From JAAFHB01 sp942493325 (GTDB lineage: Bacteria > Bacteroidota > Bacteroidia > Bacteroidales > Prolixibacteraceae), in contig OW818689.1 in assembly GCA_942493325.1 (NCBI GenBank), positions 1,488,001 through 1,552,000 of the forward strand: a DNA stretch of 64,000 bases, read 5' to 3'. The translations under genes and the position numbers were made by a program. Below are positions 44,194-53,690 of the stretch, in pieces. Below the pieces are notes generated by a model that saw nothing but the letters and a program-made list of their open reading frames with translations, was not told where the DNA came from and did no database searches. The stretch's first letter is position 1, and each line of letters opens with the position of its first letter.

Positions 44194-45783
44194 CTATTCA
44201 ATCTTAATTCTTTCAATATCCGTTTGGTTAATCCAGCCGGCTTTCAATTTCTCCCCGGACATTACCCGGTTATAAAAATTACGGGTATTTTCTGAATAAG
44301 GATAAGTGTCAAAAATATCACCTTTGCCCGACATACGGGGATCCCCGTCATTTTTTAGCTTAACGGTCATTTTCTGAATCAGGTCACGCTTTACGGCAGC
44401 ATATTCCGGATTTTCGGCCAGGTTCTTTATGCATTCCTGATCCTGAGTAACCAGGTACAATTCCTCACCCGGAAATTTCCCGAAATTAAGATCCCAGTAC
44501 CGGCTCTTTCCCTTCGACCTGCGATCATTAAGAATAAACGATTTGGTCGGAGAGCCGTCACAATCCATATAACCTGTCTCCGGATTTCCGGCAGGCCACC
44601 TTTCAGGATGGTAATTGCGGAGGTAAAGGAATTCGCCGGTTACAATACCCCGGATCGGATAACCCTGATCATCAGGCCTTCCCAAATCGGTTCGCTCTTT
44701 TCCAACGACCATGAAATCGCGAAATTTTTCCTTTTGTGTAGCCGAAAACAGAGGAACAAGGCTCTTCCCTTCCATATTCTGCATACCGCTTTTTCCCGGA
44801 CTTACTCCCGCAACATCAAGAAAGGTCGGGGCAAAATCGGTAAAACTCACAAAATCGCTGATAGTCCTTCCCGGATTTTTAATTCCTGCAGGCCACATAA
44901 CTGCCAGTGGCAGGTGATTGGCCAGCATATAGGCATTCCCTTTGATACGCGGGAAAGGCATTCCATTATCGGCTGTGATGATAACAATGGTATTTTCCAG
45001 TAAACCCTTATCTTTCAAAACCTTTAGCATTTTGGCAATATGAGAATCGAAGTATTCGATTTCATAGGCATAGTCAAGCAAGTCGTTTCTGACCGTGTCG
45101 TTGTCGGGCCAGAAACCGAAAATTTTATCGATTTCAGAGGGTGACTTTCCCCCTTTAGTTGCCCCGGCCTTAAATTCATATGGCCGGTGAGGTTCGGTAC
45201 TGCCAAACCAGAAACAGAATGGTTTTCCTGCAGTATTGTCTTTCAGGAAAGCCTCAAAATTGGCCGTATAATCAACTTGGGATATGAATTTTGCCGGGGG
45301 TGTGGTTTTAATAGCGCTGTAAGCCGGTCCTAACAATTCCCGGTTTTTGCCATTAACCATTCCCGGATCGCCCGGCGCCCAACCTTTAGCCGTGTATCCG
45401 ACATGATACCCGTTCTGTAAAAGCGTTTCGGCATAAGTCGTGAACTTTGCCGGGAAGAATGGCACATGATTGGCCGCGGCCTCGAGTTGCCACGAGTTGC
45501 GCCCGGTCAGGATACAGGAACGCGATGGTGCACATTTGGCATTGGGTGTAAAAGCGTTCGAGAAAAGAATTCCTTCGCGTGCCACCCGATCGAATGCGGG
45601 TGTTTTTACCCATTTGCATCCGTTGGCCCCGGTATGTGCATATGACTGGTCGTCGGCGATACAAAAAAGAATGTTGGGACGTTGCTTTTCCGGAGAAGGC
45701 AGGCTGTGACCGTGAATCGTTCCTGCAAATCCAGTCAAGGCAATAACGGCTGGTAAAAAATGAGTATTGAAGTTGAATTGCAT
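44194..45783 (-). CDS. Formylglycine sulfatase (S1 family), paralogue A
   Basis: 529 residues with a signal peptide (about residues 1-28). Motifs are RPNILFCIADDQSYAH for the metal site, NAKCAPSRSCILTGR with Cys84, and ITADNGMPFPRIKGN. The overall pattern resembles the heparan N-sulfatase (sulfamidase)-like S1 subfamily, but the substrate here is more likely an O-sulfated glycan of this locus (inference). It is close in organisation to the neighbouring 45794 protein; both share ADNGMPFPR and similar ends, so the two look like diverged tandem duplicates. Ten bp separate them. Confidence 0.92.
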   Translation of the reverse strand: MQFNFNTHFLPAVIALTGFAGTIHGHSLPSPEKQRPNILFCIADDQSYAHTGANGCKWVKTPAFDRVAREGILFSNAFTPNAKCAPSRSCILTGRNSWQLEAAANHVPFFPAKFTTYAETLLQNGYHVGYTAKGWAPGDPGMVNGKNRELLGPAYSAIKTTPPAKFISQVDYTANFEAFLKDNTAGKPFCFWFGSTEPHRPYEFKAGATKGGKSPSEIDKIFGFWPDNDTVRNDLLDYAYEIEYFDSHIAKMLKVLKDKGLLENTIVIITADNGMPFPRIKGNAYMLANHLPLAVMWPAGIKNPGRTISDFVSFTDFAPTFLDVAGVSPGKSGMQNMEGKSLVPLFSATQKEKFRDFMVVGKERTDLGRPDDQGYPIRGIVTGEFLYLRNYHPERWPAGNPETGYMDCDGSPTKSFILNDRRSKGKSRYWDLNFGKFPGEELYLVTQDQECIKNLAENPEYAAVKRDLIQKMTVKLKNDGDPRMSGKGDIFDTYPYSENTRNFYNRVMSGEKLKAGWINQTDIERIKIE

Positions 45784-45793
45784 TATTTATAAA

Positions 45794-47329
45794 TTAGTTG
45801 GATTCTGCAGGAAAAGTACGGATTTCTCCTTTCAATCGTGGATATGTTTCCCATATTTCAGGATTTGAACCCGATTCGCGAGGATCGTGTGTAGCTTTCA
45901 GAAGATTGACCAGGCGTTCAGCCATCTCTTTTTGAACCGCTTTATATTCAGACTTCCCGGCCAGGTTGATCATGCAATCGGGGTCTTTCCGTATATCAAA
46001 AAGTTCTTCGGCAGGCCGTTTTTTTGTTGCCGCGAGAAAAAAGGGTGCTATAACAGGATCATTTACATTTTTTTGCTGAAACAGTTGAAGTGTCGGGCTA
46101 CCGTCTATATCCATGTAACCGCCATACTTATCTCCCAATGAACCATCCTTACGGTAAACCTGAGGATCACCGGAAGGCCAGTATTCGGGATGATAATTCT
46201 TCACATACAGGTAATCTTCAGTTCTGATCACCCGTTGCGGATAACCCCGGTTATCGTATCTAGCCGATGAATGGCGTTCGCGACCGGCATAAATTACCTG
46301 GCTTTCCCGATTTCCGGGCTTTTCTTTCGATGAGGTTAATCGGGCGAGAATACTCTTTCCGGACATCGGGAAAGCACCATCAAAACGGGCACCTGCAGCC
46401 TCCAGTATGGTAGGTGCGAGGTCAATTGTGCTGGTAAGTTCACCCACCACCTTCCCCGAAGGAATACGTTTGCCCCAGCATATGGCCAGCGGCACATGAA
46501 TCCCGCCATCGTAGCAGTTGGCTTTGGCGCGGGGGAAAGGCATACCATTATCGGCAGTTACAATGACCAGTGTATTCTCCAGTTCTCCGATGGCATCCAG
46601 TTTTTCGAGTGCTTTTCCAAGCTGACTGTCGAACCACTCGATTTCCACAGCATAATCCAGCAGGTCATTTTTAACCACCGAATGATCCGGCAGAAAACCG
46701 GGAACTTTTGCATCAGCTTCTGATTTGCCTTCCCTGATTCCGGAACCTTTCTCAAAATCACGGTGCGGTTCATGGGCTCCCAGCCAAAAAAAGAAAGGTT
46801 GACCCGATTGCCGTTGCTGTAAGAACAGGTCAAAATTTGCCGCATAATCAATCTTCGAAATACCGGAATAAGGTGGCTGTAATTTTTTCTGATTGAATTC
46901 CTTCCCCACCGGATTTTGTTTCCATCCTGAAATCTCCCAGTCGCCCGGCCCCCATGGTTTACCTGTAAAACCAACTGCATAATCATTTTCTTCCAGTACC
47001 TGGGTAAATGTCTTGTATTTTAAAGGAAATGAGCTGCCGTGAGTTCCGGCTTCCTCAATCTGCCACGGATAACGTCCGGTTAAAATACTCGCACGCGACG
47101 GACTGCAACCCGGAGAAGTGACAAATGCATTGGTAAACAGAAGACCCAGCCGAGCGACCCTGTCGAAATTTGGTGTTTCGACGACCTTGGATCCATACGC
47201 CGAAGCATAGGGAAATGACTGGTCGTCACTGATAACAAAAAGGATGTTGGGCCGGTCTTTCTGCTCTGCCCTGAGGTTCAATTGCATTGAATACACGACG
47301 ATCGGGAGTATTGCAACATGTTTTATCAT
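45794..47329 (-). CDS. Formylglycine sulfatase (S1 family), paralogue B
   Basis: About 511 residues. The ATG at 47329 gives a signal peptide ending near LNLRAEQK; a TTG start three codons upstream is less likely. Motifs are RPNILFVISDDQSFPYAS, SPGCSPSRASILTGRYPW (the Cys near residue 75 is the formylglycine site; CSPSR is the canonical form), HEPHRDFE, and VTADNGMPFPRAKAN. It is the tandem relative of the downstream sulfatase. It should be periplasmic and act on a second sulfate position of the same polysaccharide (inference). Confidence 0.93.
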   Translation of the reverse strand: MIKHVAILPIVVYSMQLNLRAEQKDRPNILFVISDDQSFPYASAYGSKVVETPNFDRVARLGLLFTNAFVTSPGCSPSRASILTGRYPWQIEEAGTHGSSFPLKYKTFTQVLEENDYAVGFTGKPWGPGDWEISGWKQNPVGKEFNQKKLQPPYSGISKIDYAANFDLFLQQRQSGQPFFFWLGAHEPHRDFEKGSGIREGKSEADAKVPGFLPDHSVVKNDLLDYAVEIEWFDSQLGKALEKLDAIGELENTLVIVTADNGMPFPRAKANCYDGGIHVPLAICWGKRIPSGKVVGELTSTIDLAPTILEAAGARFDGAFPMSGKSILARLTSSKEKPGNRESQVIYAGRERHSSARYDNRGYPQRVIRTEDYLYVKNYHPEYWPSGDPQVYRKDGSLGDKYGGYMDIDGSPTLQLFQQKNVNDPVIAPFFLAATKKRPAEELFDIRKDPDCMINLAGKSEYKAVQKEMAERLVNLLKATHDPRESGSNPEIWETYPRLKGEIRTFPAESN

Positions 47330-47384
47330 AGACAGCAACTATTAAGGCATTCGAAATATTACAAATTTTTAAAAACCAGTCCCA

Positions 47385-48272
47385 CTAATTCATAGCATCC
47401 TGATCGGTAAGCACATACTGTTTTTTGGAATCCATGCGATACGTTTCGTAAGTGATTTTGCCTTTAGAAATACGGACAAGTACATAAGTGCTCCTTGAAC
47501 CCGGATCGCCTTTACCACGCGAATGGCCGACGTCGACATGCCAGACATTTTCAATGTTTTTTACACTGTAGTTGTGCGTGTGACCGAAAATATAGGCTTT
47601 TACTTTTAAATCGGATAACAGTCTGACGAAGCGGTCCCGATTTTCAGGATATTGGTTCAAACAATCATCTTCGTGCCTAAGCCTTTTTGAATCCATATCG
47701 GGCAAAGGATAGGCTGGTTCATGACCAAAAACGATTACCTTTTTCCATTTATTCTTCTTCAGATCGGCTTTGAGCCATTCGTACAGGAAATCATTCATAT
47801 CGCCTTTCGTGCAGTCATCGCATGTTTCTGCGGCATACTGATTAAGCGCCACAAAATGGGTCTTCCCATAATCGAATGAATAGTTCGTTTCTTTACACGA
47901 TTCAGGCCCCATGTTTACGATATAAGGCAAATTATTTCCGTTTTTATTGAAATCGCGCAGCCATTTCATATCTGAAGGCGTTTCTGCTTCATGGTTTCCA
48001 ACCATCGGATACCATATCGTATGGGGACCAATATATTTCTGTATGGTATAATAAACTGAATCGGGTGGATCGATATCACCCGGTGAAACGATAAATGCCA
48101 GGTTAGGATGCTTTTTGATCGCTTCACATGCTCCGCGGAAATAATCCGGATTATCTCCCGAATAATTCCGCATATCGGCTGTTACTACAAATGAAAAGTC
48201 GTTTCTCTTTTGCGCATAACCGGATAATGATCCTGACAAAATAAGGAGTACTAAAAAAAATTTAATATTCAT
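47385..48272 (-). CDS. Calcineurin-like metallophosphoesterase
   Basis: About 295 residues with a signal peptide ending GSLSGYAQ. The five blocks of the calcineurin fold are visible: VVTADMRNYS, SPGDIDPPD, MVGNHEAETPSD, VIFGHEPAYP and IFGHTHNYSV. All metal-ligand Asp, Asn and His positions are present. It should hydrolyse a phosphomonoester or diester in the periplasm. I choose the ATG at 48272 over one at 48323, since it starts directly with the signal peptide. It sits between two sulfatase genes in the same transcription unit, so a role on the same glycan is suggested but unproven. Confidence 0.85.
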   Translation of the reverse strand: MNIKFFLVLLILSGSLSGYAQKRNDFSFVVTADMRNYSGDNPDYFRGACEAIKKHPNLAFIVSPGDIDPPDSVYYTIQKYIGPHTIWYPMVGNHEAETPSDMKWLRDFNKNGNNLPYIVNMGPESCKETNYSFDYGKTHFVALNQYAAETCDDCTKGDMNDFLYEWLKADLKKNKWKKVIVFGHEPAYPLPDMDSKRLRHEDDCLNQYPENRDRFVRLLSDLKVKAYIFGHTHNYSVKNIENVWHVDVGHSRGKGDPGSRSTYVLVRISKGKITYETYRMDSKKQYVLTDQDAMN

Positions 48273-48319
48273 TTTTAAATTCGGGCTTAAAATAATTCGA
48301 TTAACATTTTCAACAGTAA

Positions 48320-50215
48320 TCACCCGGCTGATTTAAGGATAAAAGGTGATTTGTCCACTTTCCATTTATCAAAAAGCCAGTCTACAACCCGGTGATCGTA
48401 GCGTGGCTGGTTTGCCTGGCCGACTGTAGCGTTCAGCATACTTATAACCGCTTGCTGAACTTTCGGACTACTTTCGCCCGTATAATCAATCGCGTTGAGC
48501 GCATGGGTTCTTACAAAAACATCAGCATGTTTAAGGACACCGAGCATTGCATTCAGTCCAGCCTCTTTTTCACCCAGGTAATATAACGCTTCGGCCGCCA
48601 CTACGACAACATCCGGAGATGAATCATTGATCGCGGCTTTTAGTTGGGGCATAGCCGCACGGGCATCTTCCTTCAGAATCAATAAACCAGTTGCGGCCCA
48701 ATACCGGATGGCACTATCCTCATTTTTCAACCAGGCGGTCATCCGGCCCAGATTTTCCTTTTTCCCCAGCGTTGCCAGGTCTGCCGCTTCAACGATGGAT
48801 TTAAACGGAACCTTACCACTACGCATATAGTCGTAAAAAGGGATATTGCCTGCCCTGATGTTGCGTTCTCCTTCAGGAATGAAACCTGTATCCAGGATTT
48901 TACCGGCCCAGGTGACATTTGCCTGCCGCATCCGTTCAAGAACCTCAGCGTATTCAGGATTGACGGCAAGGTTGTTTACTTCCCACGGATCGTTTTCAGT
49001 ATCGTACAACTCTTCTGATGGCTTTGATTTCCAGAAGGCCGATTGAGTTTCATTGCATTCACCGGCAAGAAACGCACGTTCCCATGACTGTAATGACGGA
49101 GCCTTCCATAAATAGTTGATATGCTGTCCGGCAATACGGTAAGGCATATAGTTACGGATATACCTGAACTGTTTATCACGCACGGCACGCACCATATCGT
49201 ATCGTTCATCCATACGTCCCCTGAACATAAAAACATACTCCGGATCGGCCGCTTTCTGTTTTCCAAGGAAGGCATTGCCCTGCATCCACCCGGGGACAGG
49301 GATACCGGTAATGCTTAACAGGGTTGGCGCAAGGTCAACAAAACCAACCAAACGATCAACCTTCTCACCCGGCCGTGAAGCGGGAAACAAGTGTTTAAAC
49401 TTATCGGGAATCCGGATTATAAATGGAACATGTGTTCCCGATTCATAGACAAAACGTTTACTGCGTCCCAGTACACCACCATGATCGCCGTAATAAAAGA
49501 CAATCGTGTTATCAGCCTCACCGCTTGCTTCGAGTTCCTGCAGAACAGTGCCGACCCAGGCATCCATATCTTCGATCTTATCGTAGTACTGAGCCCAGTC
49601 ATGCCGCATCTCAGGGGTGTCGGGGTGATACGGAGGAAGCTTAACCTTGTTCGGATCGTGGCGCAGTTTCTCCGTAGGGGTAGATTTATGCAGGCAGCTT
49701 TCGTGAGAAATTGTTGAGTTAAATATCGCGAAGAAAGGCTGTCCCGGTTTACGGTTTTTATAATGGGCCTTATTACTCGATTCATCCCAGATTCCTTTGA
49801 TCTGAGTTGCCTTAATGTTATAATCTTCCTTTGAGTTGTTTGTGCAGAAATAACCCTGCTGCCGGAGGAACTGCGGGTAAAACTGAATGATATCAGACTT
49901 GCTGTACTCGCTGCGCATGTGCTGATTTCCTCCCGAACAGGCGTAGATACCCGTTATGATGGTATTACGCGACGGTGCACAAACAGGAGCATTGGCATAG
50001 GCATGCGTATAACGAAATCCTTCTGAAGCCAGCTTGTCAAGATTTGGCGAAGTAGCCAGTGAATCACCATAACACCCCAAAAAAGGACTGTTGTCTTCGG
50101 TGGTAATCCACAAAATATTGGGAAGTTGTGCCTGTTTTGGTTCAGCCCATCCCGGCAACAGATAAAGCGTCGATAACCCGGCCAGTGCGGGTATTTTCAA
50201 TTTGTTTAGCTTCAT
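48320..50215 (-). CDS. Formylglycine sulfatase (S1 family) with C-terminal HEAT-like repeats
   Basis: 631 residues with a signal peptide ending near LPGWAEP. Motifs are LPNILWITTEDNSPFLGCYG for the metal site, NAPVCAPSRNTIITG with Cys79, FYYGDHGGVLGRSKR and GTHVPFIIRIP. After residue 490 helical repeats follow (EDSAIRYWAATGLLIL, DVVVVAAEALYYLGEKEAGL, DVFVRTHALNAIDYTG) that fit HEAT/PBS-lyase-like repeats. A fused HEAT domain could mediate protein contacts. It is probably the first gene of the second half of the locus, after a 272-bp gap. Confidence 0.9.
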   Translation of the reverse strand: MKLNKLKIPALAGLSTLYLLPGWAEPKQAQLPNILWITTEDNSPFLGCYGDSLATSPNLDKLASEGFRYTHAYANAPVCAPSRNTIITGIYACSGGNQHMRSEYSKSDIIQFYPQFLRQQGYFCTNNSKEDYNIKATQIKGIWDESSNKAHYKNRKPGQPFFAIFNSTISHESCLHKSTPTEKLRHDPNKVKLPPYHPDTPEMRHDWAQYYDKIEDMDAWVGTVLQELEASGEADNTIVFYYGDHGGVLGRSKRFVYESGTHVPFIIRIPDKFKHLFPASRPGEKVDRLVGFVDLAPTLLSITGIPVPGWMQGNAFLGKQKAADPEYVFMFRGRMDERYDMVRAVRDKQFRYIRNYMPYRIAGQHINYLWKAPSLQSWERAFLAGECNETQSAFWKSKPSEELYDTENDPWEVNNLAVNPEYAEVLERMRQANVTWAGKILDTGFIPEGERNIRAGNIPFYDYMRSGKVPFKSIVEAADLATLGKKENLGRMTAWLKNEDSAIRYWAATGLLILKEDARAAMPQLKAAINDSSPDVVVVAAEALYYLGEKEAGLNAMLGVLKHADVFVRTHALNAIDYTGESSPKVQQAVISMLNATVGQANQPRYDHRVVDWLFDKWKVDKSPFILKSAG

Positions 50216-50487
50216 GCGATTGATTAGTGGTTATTTATGTCCATTATAATGACAAATGCTCTTTTTTTATCCGGATTAATTCAAACCAATGCCTTCGGAT
50301 TACTGTAAATACCTGTCCTATAGCTGGTATATCGGGTCATTTATCAGGATAAAGAAAGAAATCATTTATTGCAAATATATTAATTATACGCAACTCAGCT
50401 CACACAAAAAAACTGGTGTGGTTTTTTGATTTTAAAACCGGAAATCTATGTTTTATGTTAATCTTTTTTGAGGAACTGAAAGCAGAT

Positions 50488-51969
50488 CTATTTTTGAAAC
50501 TGAGTTTTATATTCGTTCAATATTTCCCCGTTAACACCATAATGTGAAAAAACAATCTCCGGCTGCCCCCCTTTCCGGGTGACTTCCACATGAAGGAAGC
50601 CGCCAATGACATTCAAATACAAATGTTGTGGTTTCCTGTCGTTGGGGTCCCACCCGCCTGCATGTTGGTTGCTTGCTGGACCACAGCTAAACTCCACCAG
50701 ACCTGTACTTTTGTCCTTTGATACATACTGCCAGTGCCGGTCCCCACAGACTAAAAACATGTTCTTCCGGGTTTTCAGAAAGTCTAAAATAACCTGCTGT
50801 TCATAACGAAATCCTGCATTGGCATGGTTATCATTCTTTTTCGAACGGTCAGGACCAATTATCGGCGTCGGGCTGATCAATACTTTGAATGTGGCATCAG
50901 ACCCGGCCACCGTCTTTTTGAACCATTCCAACTGCTCCTTCCCCCAGATTGTTTTCAGGGGCCCGTCGGGATCATCGTTTGGACTTCTGAAATCACGTCC
51001 TTCGGGCAACCATATCTGCAAATCCTTCCCCCAGCGTATTGTGCGATAAGTTTTATCACCCATTGGCACTTCCTGCAGAAACAGTTGCTGACCTTGCTTA
51101 AAAGTAAATTCACCCATAAAACGGGTTTTGAGTGTTGGATAACAATCGTTCATCCACGTATCATGATCATCTTTAATGAAATAGCTGGTAACCTGCCGGT
51201 GAAACGCTATGTTTGAAGGAAGGCTGTACATCCGATCCCAGTGCCATCGCGCAAGTGCCTGTGTTTTAGCCTGACGGTCGTAATAAAGTATATCGCCGGT
51301 ATGGACGAAAAAGTCGGGATTTAATTTCAGCATCTGCGGATAAATCTTGAAGCCGAAATTTGATGAATCACGATCGGGATATGCAGTACCTGTTACCACT
51401 GTAAATGAAACAGGCTGAACAGTTGCAGGCAGTGCCGGGGTTCTGAAACCTCCCCTGACCGAACATGAGGAAACTTCTGCTTTAAGAGAACGTCCCTGAA
51501 CTTCAATCTCATACGATTCAGCGGGTTTAAGTTCTGAAATTTTGATCTGAGCTGTAAAGTCAGCCATTGGATTCACTGCCCTCCATTTTGTGGAAATCCA
51601 GTCGGGTGAGTTTTTCAGTTTATACATCAATCTTACCTCTCCCGGTGCACCCGGTACGGCGCCCTCGATAGTTTCGATCGAAGATCCTGCCGGAAATTCC
51701 ACCAGCGGCGTTAAATCGGGCCTTCCCTCCCCTTTAATTTCAGACCATTTTCCTGTCTGATCATCTTTATAGGTAATTACCGGCATAGGCCCGTCATTGA
51801 TCCGTTGCTGATTTTTGGTCAGACGGACCCATACAAGCGCCGAATTTGGGATAACCTCCCCGATTTTTATCCCGGTAGCTATATATTGACCATCGGCATT
51901 CATTAAACCGAAAAAGCTGATCAGCAAAGAAACTGCCACAAGCACCACTGCGAATCTGTTTTTTTCCAT
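50488..51969 (-). CDS. PhoD-like alkaline phosphatase/phosphodiesterase
   Basis: 493 residues with a signal peptide ending near MNADGQ. A PhoD N-terminal fibronectin-like domain (GIKIGEVIPNSALVWVRL) precedes the metallophosphatase domain. Metal-site motifs are DFFVHTGDILYYD, YFIKDDHDTWMND and FLVCGDRHWQYVS. PhoD enzymes hydrolyse phosphodiesters and phosphomonoesters with Fe/Ca; the substrate is not readable. In this locus it sits between GH28 and the sulfatase block, which is unusual for phosphate-starvation enzymes and suggests a glycan-linked or carbohydrate-phosphate substrate (inference). Confidence 0.87.
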   Translation of the reverse strand: MEKNRFAVVLVAVSLLISFFGLMNADGQYIATGIKIGEVIPNSALVWVRLTKNQQRINDGPMPVITYKDDQTGKWSEIKGEGRPDLTPLVEFPAGSSIETIEGAVPGAPGEVRLMYKLKNSPDWISTKWRAVNPMADFTAQIKISELKPAESYEIEVQGRSLKAEVSSCSVRGGFRTPALPATVQPVSFTVVTGTAYPDRDSSNFGFKIYPQMLKLNPDFFVHTGDILYYDRQAKTQALARWHWDRMYSLPSNIAFHRQVTSYFIKDDHDTWMNDCYPTLKTRFMGEFTFKQGQQLFLQEVPMGDKTYRTIRWGKDLQIWLPEGRDFRSPNDDPDGPLKTIWGKEQLEWFKKTVAGSDATFKVLISPTPIIGPDRSKKNDNHANAGFRYEQQVILDFLKTRKNMFLVCGDRHWQYVSKDKSTGLVEFSCGPASNQHAGGWDPNDRKPQHLYLNVIGGFLHVEVTRKGGQPEIVFSHYGVNGEILNEYKTQFQK

Positions 51970-52051
51970 TGTGAAATAATTAATAAGGTAAGTTTATTTG
52001 TAGTTTGTGTTGAATTCCAACCAGGTTTTACTGTCACAAGATAAAGAAAAT

Positions 52052-53617
52052 TTAATTGACAATTTTAACCAGTCCGGGATTTGAATCAATTTCGACCTGT
52101 TTGCAATTCCGTAAAATCAGTTGTTTGTCAGAATCATCTTCTTTTATTGTCATTTTATTGATTTTTAAACCAATTACATCATCGAAAACGCATGCCGGAC
52201 GATAATCTTTAGCTGTAGCGTTTACCCGAATGTTTTTCATGATTAACCCTTTTACATGGCGGACATAAAACGCCCAGGCCGGCAACTCACCGAACATTGA
52301 GAATTCCGGGTATTCAGCTTCCTGTTCTGGAACATCTTTCAGGCGGTTGAGCGGAAGGACTGCCAGCCCGTTGTTCCCCCGTCCGGGAAAGCTGATTTCA
52401 ATATTTTCAAGGGTAACATTTTCGACAATGGATCCCGGAATTCCTGTAATGGAACAGGGGAATGGGTTGTGAAAGAAGGGGAGATCGGGGCCACGTAAAT
52501 CGTAACTTTTATCGGGCCGGTCGAACGGGATTTCCACTTTCATATTTTTGAGGGTTACATTTCTCAGTATCCCGACCTTTCCACCGGCGTTTCGGTGACC
52601 CAGGCGGATAAAAATGGCATTGCCGGTATTGCGCGCAACGATATTATCCACCACAACATTTTCGAGTGTTCCTCCATCCACCGATTCGATAGCTATTGCC
52701 GAACGAAAGGTGTCGTAGATTTTGATATTTTCAATCCGCACATTTTTAAATCCGCCGGTTGAGGCTGTACCAAATTTAATTGCGCTGGCACTGGAACGTA
52801 CCGTACAGTTTGCGATATAAATGCTGTCGTTCCAATGATCCGGACTGTGAGATTTAAGGCAGATACCATCATCGGCCGAATTCACAAAACAGTTAGTCAC
52901 CCTCACATTTCTGCAATCCGAAATATCTATCCCGTCATTATTCCAATAGTCATCACTAATCACCCGGATACTGTCAATGACCAGATTTTCGCAGCGATCA
53001 TAAGTCTGGACCCAGCAGGCGGCATGTTCTACAGCAATTCCAGTAATCTTTACATTTTTGCAGTCAACAACTTCGATATTTTGCGGACGTGCAGTTTCAT
53101 TGGGTCTTTTTCTCCGGAAATTGTAAAGCGCACTGTCCAGTTTACCTGCGTAAAAGAGACTGTCGATCACTAAAGCAAGTTTTCGCCCCTGGCCGTCAAT
53201 GGTTCCTTTCCCGGTGATGGCAATATTATTCTGTCCATCAGCCAGCACCAGGGCTTTCCATCGGTTGATCCTTTGATAGTTTTCAGGATCAGTGCTACCC
53301 AGCAGAACAGCCCCTTTTTGTAAATGAAGTTCAACATTCGATTTAAGGATGATGCTTCCGGTAAGGAATTTGCCGCCCGGTATGATCACTTTTCCACCTC
53401 CTGCGGAAGCGGCGGAATCAATTGCCAATTGAATCGATTGGGTATTTAAAGTCGTTCCATCGCCTTTTGCTCCGAGCGAAAGAATATTGACCTCAATTTT
53501 ATTAGCACCATTTTGGGTCTTTACAAAAGGCGCTGCAAAATGCTTCCCGGGAAAAGCAGAACCTGACAAATAGAAAGTGATCACTAAAAGAAACCTGGGG
53601 AAAGAAGAGTTGATCAT
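52052..53617 (-). CDS. Glycoside hydrolase family 28 (polygalacturonase-like)
   Basis: 521 residues with a signal peptide and a right-handed beta-helix. The start of the repeat region is LSLGAKGDGTTLNTQSIQLA. The catalytic Asp pair is in NNDGIDI (about 230) and SADDGICLKS (about 255). The usual GHG loop is replaced by SSASAIKFGT, so the specificity may differ from classical polygalacturonase. GH28 enzymes cleave alpha-linked galacturonan or rhamnogalacturonan by inversion. It is the first enzyme gene after susCD and lies behind a strong hairpin at 53642-53679. Confidence 0.87.
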   Translation of the reverse strand: MINSSFPRFLLVITFYLSGSAFPGKHFAAPFVKTQNGANKIEVNILSLGAKGDGTTLNTQSIQLAIDSAASAGGGKVIIPGGKFLTGSIILKSNVELHLQKGAVLLGSTDPENYQRINRWKALVLADGQNNIAITGKGTIDGQGRKLALVIDSLFYAGKLDSALYNFRRKRPNETARPQNIEVVDCKNVKITGIAVEHAACWVQTYDRCENLVIDSIRVISDDYWNNDGIDISDCRNVRVTNCFVNSADDGICLKSHSPDHWNDSIYIANCTVRSSASAIKFGTASTGGFKNVRIENIKIYDTFRSAIAIESVDGGTLENVVVDNIVARNTGNAIFIRLGHRNAGGKVGILRNVTLKNMKVEIPFDRPDKSYDLRGPDLPFFHNPFPCSITGIPGSIVENVTLENIEISFPGRGNNGLAVLPLNRLKDVPEQEAEYPEFSMFGELPAWAFYVRHVKGLIMKNIRVNATAKDYRPACVFDDVIGLKINKMTIKEDDSDKQLILRNCKQVEIDSNPGLVKIVN

Positions 53618-53641
53618 CGGAATTGGTTTTAAGACATTTGA

Positions 53642-53679
53642 ACCCTATAGAAGCAGAAATCAATCTTCTTCTATAGGGT
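53642..53679 (-). promoter_or_regulatory. Perfect hairpin between susD and GH28
   Basis: ACCCTATAGAAG (53642-53653) pairs perfectly with CTTCTATAGGGT (53668-53679), a 12-bp stem and 14-nt loop. No T-run follows on the minus strand, so it is not a simple terminator; it may stabilise the susCD transcript 3' end or attenuate read-through. Confidence 0.75.
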
Positions 53680-53690
53680 AAATTAGGAGA

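Noticed and set aside
50216..50487. Hairpin-like CACAC/GTGTG near 50400-50440 as a terminator
   Set aside because: Only a 5-bp stem with a long loop; too weak to call.
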